NCBI RefSeq assembly: GCF_009668025.1
Contig: NZ_WJXZ01000002.1
Coordinates: 441,216 to 505,215 of the forward strand
DNA length: 64,000 nt
Reading direction: 5' to 3'
Source: Larkinella terrae
Lineage (GTDB): Bacteria > Bacteroidota > Bacteroidia > Cytophagales > Spirosomataceae
Part shown: positions 8,336-15,773 of the stretch, in pieces
How the letters are laid out: each line of letters starts with the position of its first letter
Position numbering within the stretch: the first letter of the stretch is position 1
The notes under the pieces: model-generated
What the model was told of the DNA's origin: nothing
Seen by the model: only the letters and a program-made list of their open reading frames with translations
Database searches by the model: none
Position numbers and translations under genes: made by a program

Positions 8336-10189
8336 ATGTGTGGAATTGTCGCTTATGTTGGATACCGCGAGGCCGCTCCGCTGATTCTGAAAGGACTGAA
8401 ACGACTGGAATACCGGGGGTACGACAGCGCGGGGGTTGCCCTGCTCGATGCCGAAAACGCAGGCCAGACCGGTTTACGGGTATACAAGAAAAAAGGCAAG
8501 GTTGCTGATCTCGAAAATGAACTGGCAGGGAAGGAGTTGAACGCCAACATCGGTATTGGCCATACCCGCTGGGCCACCCACGGCGCACCGAACGATGTGA
8601 ACGCCCACCCGCACGAGTCGCACGACCGGAAACTGGCGATCATTCACAACGGTATTATCGAAAACTACGCTGCGATCAAACAGAACCTGCTCCGAAAAGG
8701 CCACGTTTTTCGCTCCGAAACCGATTCTGAAGTACTAATTCAGTTTATTGAAGACATTCGCAAGGAAACCGGTTCTTCGCTGGAGGAAGCCGTGCGTCAG
8801 GCTTTGCAGGAAGTGGTCGGCGCCTACGCCATTGTGGTCATTTCGGAAGATGATCCAACGCAACTGATTGCGGCCCGCAAAGGAAGTCCGCTGGTGATTG
8901 GGGTAGGGGAGAACGAATATTTTTTCGCGTCGGATGCTACGCCAATCATCGAGTACACCAAGGATGTGGTTTACCTGAATGACCTCGAAATTGCCGTGGT
9001 GCGCGCCGGGGAACTGAAGGTGATCACCCTCGACAATACGCAGACCACGCCCTACATTCAGAAAGTGGAACTGGAGCTGGAAGCCATCGAAAAAGGCGGT
9101 TTTGAGCATTTCATGCTGAAGGAAATTTTCGAGCAGCCGCGTTCCATTGCCGACAGCATGCGGGGCCGCGTTCGGGCCGACGAGGGGCATCTGCAACTTG
9201 GCGGTTTGCGCGATTACCTCGATCAACTCGCGGCTTCAAAACGGATTATCATTGTCGGTTGCGGAACCTCCTGGCACGCCGGTTTGGTGGCCGAATATAT
9301 TTTTGAAGAACTGGCCCGCATTCCGGTCGAAGTAGAATACGCGTCGGAATTCCGGTACCGCAATCCGATCATCGCCGAACGCGACATCGTGATTGCCATT
9401 TCGCAGTCGGGGGAAACGGCGGACACGCTGGCAGCCATCGAACTGGCAAAATCGAAAGGAGCCACGATTTTCGGGGTTTGTAACGTGGTGGGCTCGTCCA
9501 TCGCGCGGGCCACGCACGCCGGGGCGTACACCCACGCCGGACCCGAAATCGGGGTGGCCAGTACGAAAGCCTTTACGGCGCAGGTGACGGTTTTGACGCT
9601 GATTGCGCTGGAAGCTGCCCACAAAAAAGGCACGATTTCCGATGCGGTTTTTCGCCAGCTGCTCGCGGAAATGGAGCAGATTCCGCTGCTGGTCGACAAG
9701 GTGCTGCAAAACGCCGAAAAGGTGAAGGAAATCGCGTACATTTTTACCTACGCCCGGAATTTTATCTACCTGGGCCGGGGGCTTAATTTCCCGGTGGCCC
9801 TGGAAGGCGCGTTGAAACTGAAAGAGATCTCGTACATCCACGCCGAAGGCTATCCGGCGGCTGAGATGAAACACGGCCCGATTGCGCTTATCGACGAAGA
9901 CATGCCGGTGGTGGTGATTGCCACGAAAGACAGTTCGTACGAAAAAGTGGTTTCAAACATTCAGGAAGTGAAAGCCCGCAAAGGCCGGGTGATTGCGGTC
10001 GTCACCGAAGGCGATACCCAGATTCGGGAAATGGTCGATTTTGTGATCGAAATTCCGCCGATTCACGATATGCTGATGCCGCTGATTTCGGTCATTCCGC
10101 TGCAATTGCTGTCGTATTACATTGCCGTGATGCGGGGCCGCAATGTCGATCAGCCGCGCAATCTGGCCAAGTCGGTAACGGTGGAATAG
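8336..10189 (+). CDS. glmS: Glutamine-fructose-6-phosphate aminotransferase (isomerizing)
   Basis: A 617-residue cytosolic enzyme making glucosamine 6-phosphate for peptidoglycan and LPS. It starts MCGIVAYVGYREAA, so Cys2 is the N-terminal nucleophile of the glutaminase domain (about 1-240). Two SIS domains follow (about 290-610) with SQSGETADTLAA and the C-terminal end RNLAKSVTVE typical of GlmS. No glmS ribozyme-like sequence is recognisable in the short upstream gap, as expected outside Firmicutes. It is flanked by terminators on both sides and is probably monocistronic. Confidence 0.97.
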   Translation: MCGIVAYVGYREAAPLILKGLKRLEYRGYDSAGVALLDAENAGQTGLRVYKKKGKVADLENELAGKELNANIGIGHTRWATHGAPNDVNAHPHESHDRKLAIIHNGIIENYAAIKQNLLRKGHVFRSETDSEVLIQFIEDIRKETGSSLEEAVRQALQEVVGAYAIVVISEDDPTQLIAARKGSPLVIGVGENEYFFASDATPIIEYTKDVVYLNDLEIAVVRAGELKVITLDNTQTTPYIQKVELELEAIEKGGFEHFMLKEIFEQPRSIADSMRGRVRADEGHLQLGGLRDYLDQLAASKRIIIVGCGTSWHAGLVAEYIFEELARIPVEVEYASEFRYRNPIIAERDIVIAISQSGETADTLAAIELAKSKGATIFGVCNVVGSSIARATHAGAYTHAGPEIGVASTKAFTAQVTVLTLIALEAAHKKGTISDAVFRQLLAEMEQIPLLVDKVLQNAEKVKEIAYIFTYARNFIYLGRGLNFPVALEGALKLKEISYIHAEGYPAAEMKHGPIALIDEDMPVVVIATKDSSYEKVVSNIQEVKARKGRVIAVVTEGDTQIREMVDFVIEIPPIHDMLMPLISVIPLQLLSYYIAVMRGRNVDQPRNLAKSVTVE

Positions 10190-10209
10190 CGAAATACGGT
10201 TTTGAGCGC

Positions 10210-10253
10210 AGCGACCTGTAGGGTTTTTAAAACCCTACAGGTCGCTTTTTTTT
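10210..10253 (+). terminator. Near-perfect palindromic terminator after glmS
   Basis: An 18-bp perfect stem (10210-10227 with 10229-10246) around a single central T, core CCTGTAGGG and CCCTACAGG, followed by an eight-T run. Acts as a terminator for glmS. Confidence 0.85.
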
Positions 10254-10314
10254 ACCAAACGATGGTTTTGATTGTTAACTTGCAGCCCGATTTGCTTCCA
10301 ATCATTTCTTACGT

Positions 10315-10686
10315 ATGTCAACCAGAAAAATCATATTTTCCCCCGACGCTCCGGCGCCCATCGGCCCTTACAACCAGGCCGTTATGGTGAACGGGACGTT
10401 GTATGTGTCCGGACAGATTGCACTCGATGTGGCGTCGTCCGGCGATATTCAGGCCGAAACCCGCAAAGTCATGGAGAACATCGGCGCCATTTTGAAAGTG
10501 GCTGAACTCGGTTTCGAGCATGTCGTAAAGGCTTCCATTTTTGTGAAAGATCTGACTAACTTCGGAGCGATCAACGAGGTCTACGGCAGCTTTTTTACGG
10601 CCGATCCGCCCGCCCGCGAAACGGTGGAAGTGGCGCGTCTGCCGAAAGATGTCAATGTGGAAATCTCCGTTATTGCGGTTCAATAA
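10315..10686 (+). CDS. ridA: RidA family enamine/imine deaminase
   Basis: A 123-residue YjgF/YER057c/UK114 protein that hydrolyses reactive enamine/imine intermediates such as 2-aminoacrylate. It shows APIGPYNQAV near the N-terminus, LYVSGQIALD (about 28-37) and the PPARETVEVARLP stretch (about 98-110) that contains the catalytic Arg. The family forms trimers. Length is typical. It lies between the glmS terminator and gltX. Confidence 0.94.
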   Translation: MSTRKIIFSPDAPAPIGPYNQAVMVNGTLYVSGQIALDVASSGDIQAETRKVMENIGAILKVAELGFEHVVKASIFVKDLTNFGAINEVYGSFFTADPPARETVEVARLPKDVNVEISVIAVQ

Positions 10687-10785
10687 ATAATGTAACTGTT
10701 TCGCGGAGTCGAGCGGAGGATCGAGAGGTAAGCAGAGTTTAACTTCTGCCTTCCGCAGATAACCTGATGAAATAATCGATCAAAA

Positions 10786-12318
10786 ATGTCTCAACAAGCT
10801 GAAATACGCGTTCGTTTTGCTCCCAGCCCCACCGGGCCGCTTCATATTGGCGGGGTGCGAACGGCTTTATATAATTACCTGTTTGCCCGGAAACACGGCG
10901 GGAAAATGCTGCTCCGGATCGAGGATACGGACCAAAACCGCTTCGTGCCCGGGGCCGAAGATTACATTGTCGAAGCCCTGAAATGGGTCGGAATCGAGAT
11001 TGACGAAGGATTGACCGTGGGCGGCCCAAACGCACCCTACCGGCAGTCGGAGCGCAAAGCGATTTACCGCGAATACGCCGAACAACTGGTTTCGGAAGGC
11101 AAAGCTTATTACGCGTTCGATACGGCGGAAGAACTGGAAGCCATGCGGAAACGCATGGAAGAAGCCAACGCTCCGGCGGCTCAGTACAATTCCATCACGC
11201 GGCTTCAGATGAAAAACTCGCTGACGCTGAAACCGGAGGAAGTGAAAGCACTGATCGAATCGGGGAGCCCGTACGTGATTCGGCTGAAAGTACCCAAGAA
11301 GGAAGACGTCCGGCTGAACGACCTGATTCGCGGCTGGGTAGTGGTGCATTCGTCGCAGATCGACGATAAGGTGCTGCTGAAATCGGACGGGATGCCGACG
11401 TATCACTTGGCCAACATCGTCGATGATCACCTGATGGGCATTACGCACGTCATTCGCGGGGAAGAATGGTTGCCGTCGGCTCCGCTGCACGTGTTGCTGT
11501 ACCGGTTTTTGGGTTGGGAAAAAACCATGCCGCAGTTTGCGCATTTGCCGCTTTTGCTGAAACCGGATGGCAACGGAAAGCTCAGTAAACGCGATGCTGA
11601 TCTGGGCGGTTTTCCGGTTTTCCCGCTTCAGTGGAAAGATCCGTTCTCCGACACGGTGGCGCGCGGTTTTCGCGAAGACGGTTACCTGCCCGATGCGCTG
11701 GTTAACTTTCTGGCTTTTCTGGGCTGGAATCCCGGCACGGAGCAGGAAATGTTTACGATGGATGAACTGATTCAGGCCTTTAGTCTGGAGCAAATCAATA
11801 AAGCCGGGGCGCGGTTCGATATTCAGAAAGCAAAGTGGTTCAACCACGAATATTTGCGGCAGCAGCCGAACGAGCAACTGGCCGAAGCAATTGTGCAACA
11901 GGCGGCAGCCGACGGAATGGATTGTTCGCTGGAAAAAGCGGCCAAAATTGCCGGTTTGCTGAAAGAGCGGGTCAACTTTGCCAGTGAGATTTACGCGGAG
12001 TCGGCGGTTTTTTTCCGGGCACCGCAGAGCTACGATCCGGCGATTGTGTCGGGCAAATGGAACGAGGAAGCCGTTCGTGCTTTGACCGCATTTAAAGATG
12101 CATTAACTTCGGTAGCCGAACCGCTGACGGCCGAACTGGCGAAAACCACGCTGGCCGAAACGATGACCGCTATTGGGATTAAACAGGGCAAAATCATGCA
12201 GGCGCTGCGGCTGGCCATCACCGGCGTCGGTGCCGGGCCGGACCTGATGATCACCCTGGAAATCATCGGCCGGCAGGAAACCGTCGACCGCTTGCAGAAA
12301 GCGCTTAAAGAATTATGA
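10786..12318 (+). CDS. gltX: Glutamate-tRNA ligase
   Basis: A 510-residue class I aminoacyl-tRNA synthetase. Signatures are RFAPSPTGPLHIGGVRTAL with the HIGH variant HIGG at 20-23 and KLSKR at 265-269 closing the ATP site; a helical anticodon-binding domain fills about 330-510. Length is normal for Bacteroidota GltX. It is not possible to tell from sequence alone whether it also charges tRNA-Gln. Confidence 0.96.
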   Translation: MSQQAEIRVRFAPSPTGPLHIGGVRTALYNYLFARKHGGKMLLRIEDTDQNRFVPGAEDYIVEALKWVGIEIDEGLTVGGPNAPYRQSERKAIYREYAEQLVSEGKAYYAFDTAEELEAMRKRMEEANAPAAQYNSITRLQMKNSLTLKPEEVKALIESGSPYVIRLKVPKKEDVRLNDLIRGWVVVHSSQIDDKVLLKSDGMPTYHLANIVDDHLMGITHVIRGEEWLPSAPLHVLLYRFLGWEKTMPQFAHLPLLLKPDGNGKLSKRDADLGGFPVFPLQWKDPFSDTVARGFREDGYLPDALVNFLAFLGWNPGTEQEMFTMDELIQAFSLEQINKAGARFDIQKAKWFNHEYLRQQPNEQLAEAIVQQAAADGMDCSLEKAAKIAGLLKERVNFASEIYAESAVFFRAPQSYDPAIVSGKWNEEAVRALTAFKDALTSVAEPLTAELAKTTLAETMTAIGIKQGKIMQALRLAITGVGAGPDLMITLEIIGRQETVDRLQKALKEL

Positions 12319-12387
12319 ATGATGGATTATGGATGATGAACGATGAGTTAATTGAGCGTCGTTAATTCATCATTCATAATCCATAAC
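12319..12387. repeat. Inverted repeat after gltX
   Basis: Left arm 12319-12352 and right arm 12361-12387 pair over about 25 bp with a few mismatches (core ATGGATTATG and CATAATCCAT). The left arm contains the word ATGATGAACG that recurs in the inverted repeats at 13505 and 31112. Non-coding, directly after the gltX stop. Confidence 0.7.
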
Positions 12388-12424
12388 CGCGCGGGCGGCC
12401 CCGTCATCATTTACTAAAAAGAAC

Positions 12425-12667
12425 ATGGCAAAGAAAGTCACTAAACCCGAAGACCAGCCGAACGAAAAACCGCGGGTTCATAAAGAACTGGAAGGTTTCG
12501 ACATCAAAATCAACACGTTCGGCGAGATTACGAACAGCTACGACATTGATAAAATCAATGCGTTTCTGAACAAAACCGTTGACGATAAAAAACTCCGGAA
12601 CCGCAAGGATCTGAAAGACGGCGAAAAAGGTGAGGAGGAGGAATACGAAGATGGCGAAGAGGAGTAG
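12425..12667 (+). CDS. Small acidic conserved-type protein, unknown function
   Basis: An 80-residue hydrophilic protein with a Lys-rich start (MAKKVTKPED), a central ordered-looking part (GFDIKINTFGEITNSYDIDKI is read here in two pieces: residues 24-34 and 35-44) and a very acidic tail (EEEEYEDGEEE). No membrane segment or cysteine. I do not recognise a characterised family. It lies between gltX and the AIM24-family gene on the same strand and may be co-transcribed with the latter, 52 nt downstream. Confidence 0.7.
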   Translation: MAKKVTKPEDQPNEKPRVHKELEGFDIKINTFGEITNSYDIDKINAFLNKTVDDKKLRNRKDLKDGEKGEEEEYEDGEEE

Positions 12668-12719
12668 TTCAGTTTCCCCAGAGTTAATCCGTACTATTAA
12701 TCTGTAATTCATACTTTTC

Positions 12720-13499
12720 ATGCGTTCTCACGAGATTGATTACAAGATCATCGGCGAAGACATTCAGGTCGTTGAAATCGAACTGGACCCGAACGAAACC
12801 GTCATTGCCGAAGCCGGAGCCATGTTATTCATGGAAGACGGTATTCAGTTTGAAACCAAAATGGGCGATGGCTCGCAGGCTACCCAAAGCATTATGGGCA
12901 AGCTGTTTCAGGCCGGATCTCGTCTGCTGACGGGCGAGTCGCTTTTTATGACGCACTTTACCAACCGCGGTTATGGCAAGCGGAAAGTGGCGTTTGCAGC
13001 TCCGTACCCGGGGACTGTCATGCCGATCGACCTGGCCAAAATCTATGGAAATCAGCTGATTGTGCAGAAGGATGCCTTCCTGTGCGCGGCTCTGGGAACC
13101 CAGATTAACATTCACTTCAACCAACGGATCGGCAGCGGTTTTTTTGGCGGTGAAGGCTTTATTCTACAGCGGCTTCAGGGCGACGGTATGGCGTTTATTC
13201 ACGCCGGTGGCGTGGTGATGGAACGCCAATTGAACAACGAAACGCTGCGGGTCGATACGGGCTGCGTCGTTGGGTTCGAGCCTTCGATCAGCTTCGACAT
13301 TCAGCGTTCCGGCGGGTTGAAATCCATGATTTTTGGCGGAGAAGGCCTTTTTCTGGCCACATTGCGTGGCACCGGAAAAGTATGGATTCAGTCGATGCCA
13401 ATCTCGAAACTGGTCGATCGGCTGTCGCCAGGCGGAGGACAGGCCCGCAAAGAGGGTGGCTCCGTGCTCGGCGGTTTAGGGAATTTATTTGAGGATTAA
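12720..13499 (+). CDS. TIGR00266/AIM24 family protein
   Basis: A 259-residue all-beta protein of the AIM24 family (tryptophan-RNA-attenuator-like fold), of unknown function in bacteria. It carries the family features [14 protein letters not shown] (about 25-38), the Gly-rich stretch [19 protein letters not shown] (about 139-157) and [18 protein letters not shown] (about 206-224). It ends in a Gly-rich segment and LFED. No signal peptide. A perfect 30-bp inverted repeat follows. Confidence 0.88.
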   Translation: MRSHEIDYKIIGEDIQVVEIELDPNETVIAEAGAMLFMEDGIQFETKMGDGSQATQSIMGKLFQAGSRLLTGESLFMTHFTNRGYGKRKVAFAAPYPGTVMPIDLAKIYGNQLIVQKDAFLCAALGTQINIHFNQRIGSGFFGGEGFILQRLQGDGMAFIHAGGVVMERQLNNETLRVDTGCVVGFEPSISFDIQRSGGLKSMIFGGEGLFLATLRGTGKVWIQSMPISKLVDRLSPGGGQARKEGGSVLGGLGNLFED

Positions 13500-13504
13500 T
13501 CGGT

Positions 13505-13590
13505 TGACTATGATTACGGTGATTGAAATGATGAACGTGATTTTCTTGTCTAAATCAATCTCATCATTTCAATCACCGTAATCATAGTCA
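13505..13590. repeat. Perfect 30-bp inverted repeat
   Basis: Arms 13505-13534 and 13561-13590 are exact reverse complements (core GATTACGGTGATTGAAATGA) with a 26-nt loop. It fills the gap between the AIM24-family gene and the small gene at 13603. There is no T-run, so it is not a classic terminator. Confidence 0.9.
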
Positions 13591-13602
13591 GATAATAATG
13601 TT

Positions 13603-13893
13603 ATGGAAATCATTTGCGTAAACGACAACTTTCCGGCGCCGGTTTTGGCGTTTTATGCCGAATTTGGCGTCCAGATACCGAAAGCGGATCAGATGTACAC
13701 GGTTCGGATGGTGAAGCGGCATACCAACGGCGAAACTGGGGTATTGCTGAGTGAAATTCAGAATCCGGACGTTCCGGTGCGTCACCCGGTTTTAGGCGAG
13801 GTCTGGTTTGAACCAACCTTCAACATCAATCGGTTTCGGACCTTGCTGGGGCTGCCCGTTCGGCAGGAAGAACTGGAGATGATCAACTCCTAA
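13603..13893 (+). CDS. Small hypothetical protein
   Basis: A 96-residue soluble protein starting MEIICVNDNFPAP and ending EELEMINS. It has no signal peptide or membrane helix. The segment HPVLGEVWFEPTFNINRFRTL suggests a compact alpha/beta domain but I recognise no family. ATG start 12 nt after the inverted repeat; a strong terminator follows 46 nt after the stop. Codon usage resembles its neighbours, which supports a real gene. Confidence 0.7.
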   Translation: MEIICVNDNFPAPVLAFYAEFGVQIPKADQMYTVRMVKRHTNGETGVLLSEIQNPDVPVRHPVLGEVWFEPTFNINRFRTLLGLPVRQEELEMINS

Positions 13894-13939
13894 TGACTTA
13901 TGCATCTGGCTGGTTACAAAAACCGGCCGGAATTGAACC

Positions 13940-13966
13940 GCCCGGCACGAAACCGCCGGGCTTTTT
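13940..13966 (+). terminator. Rho-independent terminator
   Basis: Perfect 7-bp GC stem GCCCGGC (13940-13946) with GCCGGGC (13955-13961), followed by TTTTT. Confidence 0.85.
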
Positions 13967-13997
13967 CGTTTACGTTCTGGTGTAACTGTTAACTCCT

Positions 13998-14588
13998 GTG
14001 ATCAAATCTCTTTTTGTTATCTGTGCAGTTTTGCTGGCTGCCTGTGGCAGTCGCGATGCCGACAATTACGTTCCCAAACCCAAAGGCTATAACCGCATCG
14101 ACCTGCCAGCGCACCGGTATCAGGCGTTGAAAGAAGCCCATCCCTACACGTTTGAATATTCCAGACAAGCCCGTATTCTGCCCGACACGTTCCGGGGTGC
14201 GCAGCCGCACTGGATTTTTATCAATTACCCCGCCTTCAGCGCCAGCGTGCAGTTGACGTATCATCCGGTGCAGCACAACGAAAAACGGCTGGCAGGCATG
14301 ATTGCCGATTCGTACAAACTGGCGGCCATGCACAATGAAAAAGCCTACGCATTCAAGGAAGAAGTGATTCAACTCCCGAGCGGTTTGAAAGCCGATTTGC
14401 TTTCCATTACGGGCGAAGTTCCGAGTCAGTTGCAGTTTTTTACGACCGACACCACCACGCATTTCCTGCGGGGAGCGGTTTATTTCAACGTCGCGACCCG
14501 CAACGACTCGCTGGCCCCGGTGATCGATTACCTGCGGAAAGACGTTCTGCATTTGCTGAAAACGCTGCGCTGGAATTCCAAAATTTGA
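13998..14588 (+). CDS. gldD: Gliding motility lipoprotein GldD
   Basis: A 196-residue predicted lipoprotein of the GldD family, required with the other Gld proteins for gliding motility and linked to the type IX secretion system in Bacteroidota. GTG start; signal peptide with lipobox LAAC and Cys16; then the conserved YVPKPKGYNRIDLP (about 24-37) and PHWIFINYP region. Length is normal. Other gld genes are not in the window, so motility cannot be concluded. Confidence 0.88.
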   Translation: MIKSLFVICAVLLAACGSRDADNYVPKPKGYNRIDLPAHRYQALKEAHPYTFEYSRQARILPDTFRGAQPHWIFINYPAFSASVQLTYHPVQHNEKRLAGMIADSYKLAAMHNEKAYAFKEEVIQLPSGLKADLLSITGEVPSQLQFFTTDTTTHFLRGAVYFNVATRNDSLAPVIDYLRKDVLHLLKTLRWNSKI

Positions 14589-14623
14589 GGACGGAAAAAC
14601 CCTTGGTCCGATAAAGAGTTTTA

Positions 14624-14654
14624 TTGCGAAATGTTCATGTATTTCGTATCTTTA
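14624..14654 (+). promoter_or_regulatory. Bacteroidota-type promoter for the gene at 14727
   Basis: TTG at 14624-14626 and TATCTTTA at 14647-14654 with a 20-nt spacer resemble the -33/-7 pattern (last base differs). A transcript would start about 65 nt before the ATG at 14727. Confidence 0.45.
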
Positions 14655-14726
14655 TAGCCCTTTTCGGGAAGTAACCTCCTGACATTCATGAATCCCGGCG
14701 CACGGTTCGCCAGACGATAAAACACG

Positions 14727-15401
14727 ATGAGACGCACAAAATTTAATCCGAATCAATTTCAGATCGACTTTCTGGCTGCGTTTCGGCGTATGCTCGTTAG
14801 CCTGGGGGATTCACAGAACTCGCCCGTCAATGAGACGATTTTTGTCAAGCTGAGTGACCAGTGGGAAAATAACCGCCAGCTCCCGGCCGACCTGCTGTTT
14901 CAGAAAAGTCCGGTAGAAGCCGTCGTATACCGGTTGTCGAAGTCCGACGATCGGCTGCAGTTTCCCGAAGAACTCATTGCGGGTGATCTGCGCGGTGTTC
15001 CGGGTTTGACCGGTTTTGCCGCCAAATTCCGCGAGCAGGGCTGGGTCATTCTTCCCAACGAGCTAACGGGTGCTTATAAACAACTGTATTTGCATATCCT
15101 GACGGCTGCGGTCGGTCTGGATCATTTATACACCAACCGCAACGAACTGCTGGTCGAAGCCGAACGCGTGGCGCTGGCGGCTCTGTTGCCCGAAACCGAA
15201 ATCCGGAGCTTCTTCGGTGTGCGGCTTTCCCGTTTCCCGGACAGTTTCCGTATGGATGTGTCCAACTATTTCAACCTGCCATTCGAATACGTTCTGAAAC
15301 GGGCGCATCAATTGGAAATTATTTCTGACACCGTGCTGGAAGGAGCGAAAAATGATGCCCTCCGTTCGACGCGCCGGACACAGGTGAAAAAAGTTGCCTG
15401 A
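14727..15401 (+). CDS. Conserved-type hypothetical protein, possible metallopeptidase-like regulator
   Basis: A 224-residue soluble protein with no signal peptide. The N-terminus is basic (MRRTKFNPNQFQ). The segment VERVALAALLP and RSFFGVRLSRFPDSFRMDVSNYFNLPFEYVLKRA (about 170-205, cited here as two stretches) resembles the helical end of ImmA/IrrE-like or HTH-associated proteins where a cell-surface alpha helix bundle follows, but no HExxH motif is present, so that suggestion is weak. Function unknown. Own promoter and terminator suggest a monocistronic gene. Confidence 0.65.
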   Translation: MRRTKFNPNQFQIDFLAAFRRMLVSLGDSQNSPVNETIFVKLSDQWENNRQLPADLLFQKSPVEAVVYRLSKSDDRLQFPEELIAGDLRGVPGLTGFAAKFREQGWVILPNELTGAYKQLYLHILTAAVGLDHLYTNRNELLVEAERVALAALLPETEIRSFFGVRLSRFPDSFRMDVSNYFNLPFEYVLKRAHQLEIISDTVLEGAKNDALRSTRRTQVKKVA

Positions 15402-15466
15402 TTTTGGCTGTAATCCGGCAGTAATATAATTATTTAAAGAATATACGGTTTTTGCCAAAACTTTCA

Positions 15467-15505
15467 GTGCCATTAGTTGCAAATCGCAACGTGGCACTCT
15501 TTTTT
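15467..15505 (+). terminator. Rho-independent terminator
   Basis: Stem GTGCCA (15467-15472) with TGGCAC (15492-15497), extended by an inner GTTGC/GCAAC pairing (15476-15480 and 15486-15490), followed by a run of T from 15499. Confidence 0.75.
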
Positions 15506-15533
15506 TGCACAAAAAACTACTAAGTCAATAGAT

Positions 15534-15553
15534 TAGGAGTGATTTTACTCCTA
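15534..15553 (+). promoter_or_regulatory. Inverted repeat TAGGAGT-N6-ACTCCTA
   Basis: Perfect 7-bp arms 15534-15540 and 15547-15553 around GATTTT. Located in the 372-nt gap upstream of the TonB receptor gene at 15774; a candidate operator. Confidence 0.45.
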
Positions 15554-15723
15554 CTAGTCTATCTAAAAAAGTAGTTGCTATCTGTCAATCCATCAGACTC
15601 ATGAAAAAATCAGTGTACAATTCTCCTCGATAGCTGCGATGTTGCTGATGCAGCTTGCTTAAGCTTCTGAATCAGTCTTTACCTCTTCATTCTATTCGTG
15701 ATTGAAGCCAAAAAATCAAGAAA

Positions 15724-15746
15724 ATTCCTATAAATTCTATAGGAAT
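15724..15746 (+). promoter_or_regulatory. Palindrome ATTCCTATA-N5-TATAGGAAT
   Basis: Perfect 9-bp arms (15724-15732 and 15738-15746), 27 nt before the receptor start codon. Its size and position suit a dimeric regulator or a 5' UTR hairpin controlling the TonB receptor. The rest of the gap from 15554 to 15723 shows no gene; a short ATG frame at 15601 stops after ten codons. Confidence 0.5.
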
Positions 15747-15773
15747 AATGAATTAAACAATTGGTAAGCCACA

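Noticed and set aside
10867-11898. A 343-codon open frame on the - strand opposite gltX
   Set aside because: gltX is certain on the + strand; the antisense frame is composition-driven and has no recognisable motif.
15601-15633. A short frame starting MKKSVYNS in the receptor leader
   Set aside because: It ends after ten codons with no ribosome-binding sequence and no terminator, so there is nothing to support a gene.
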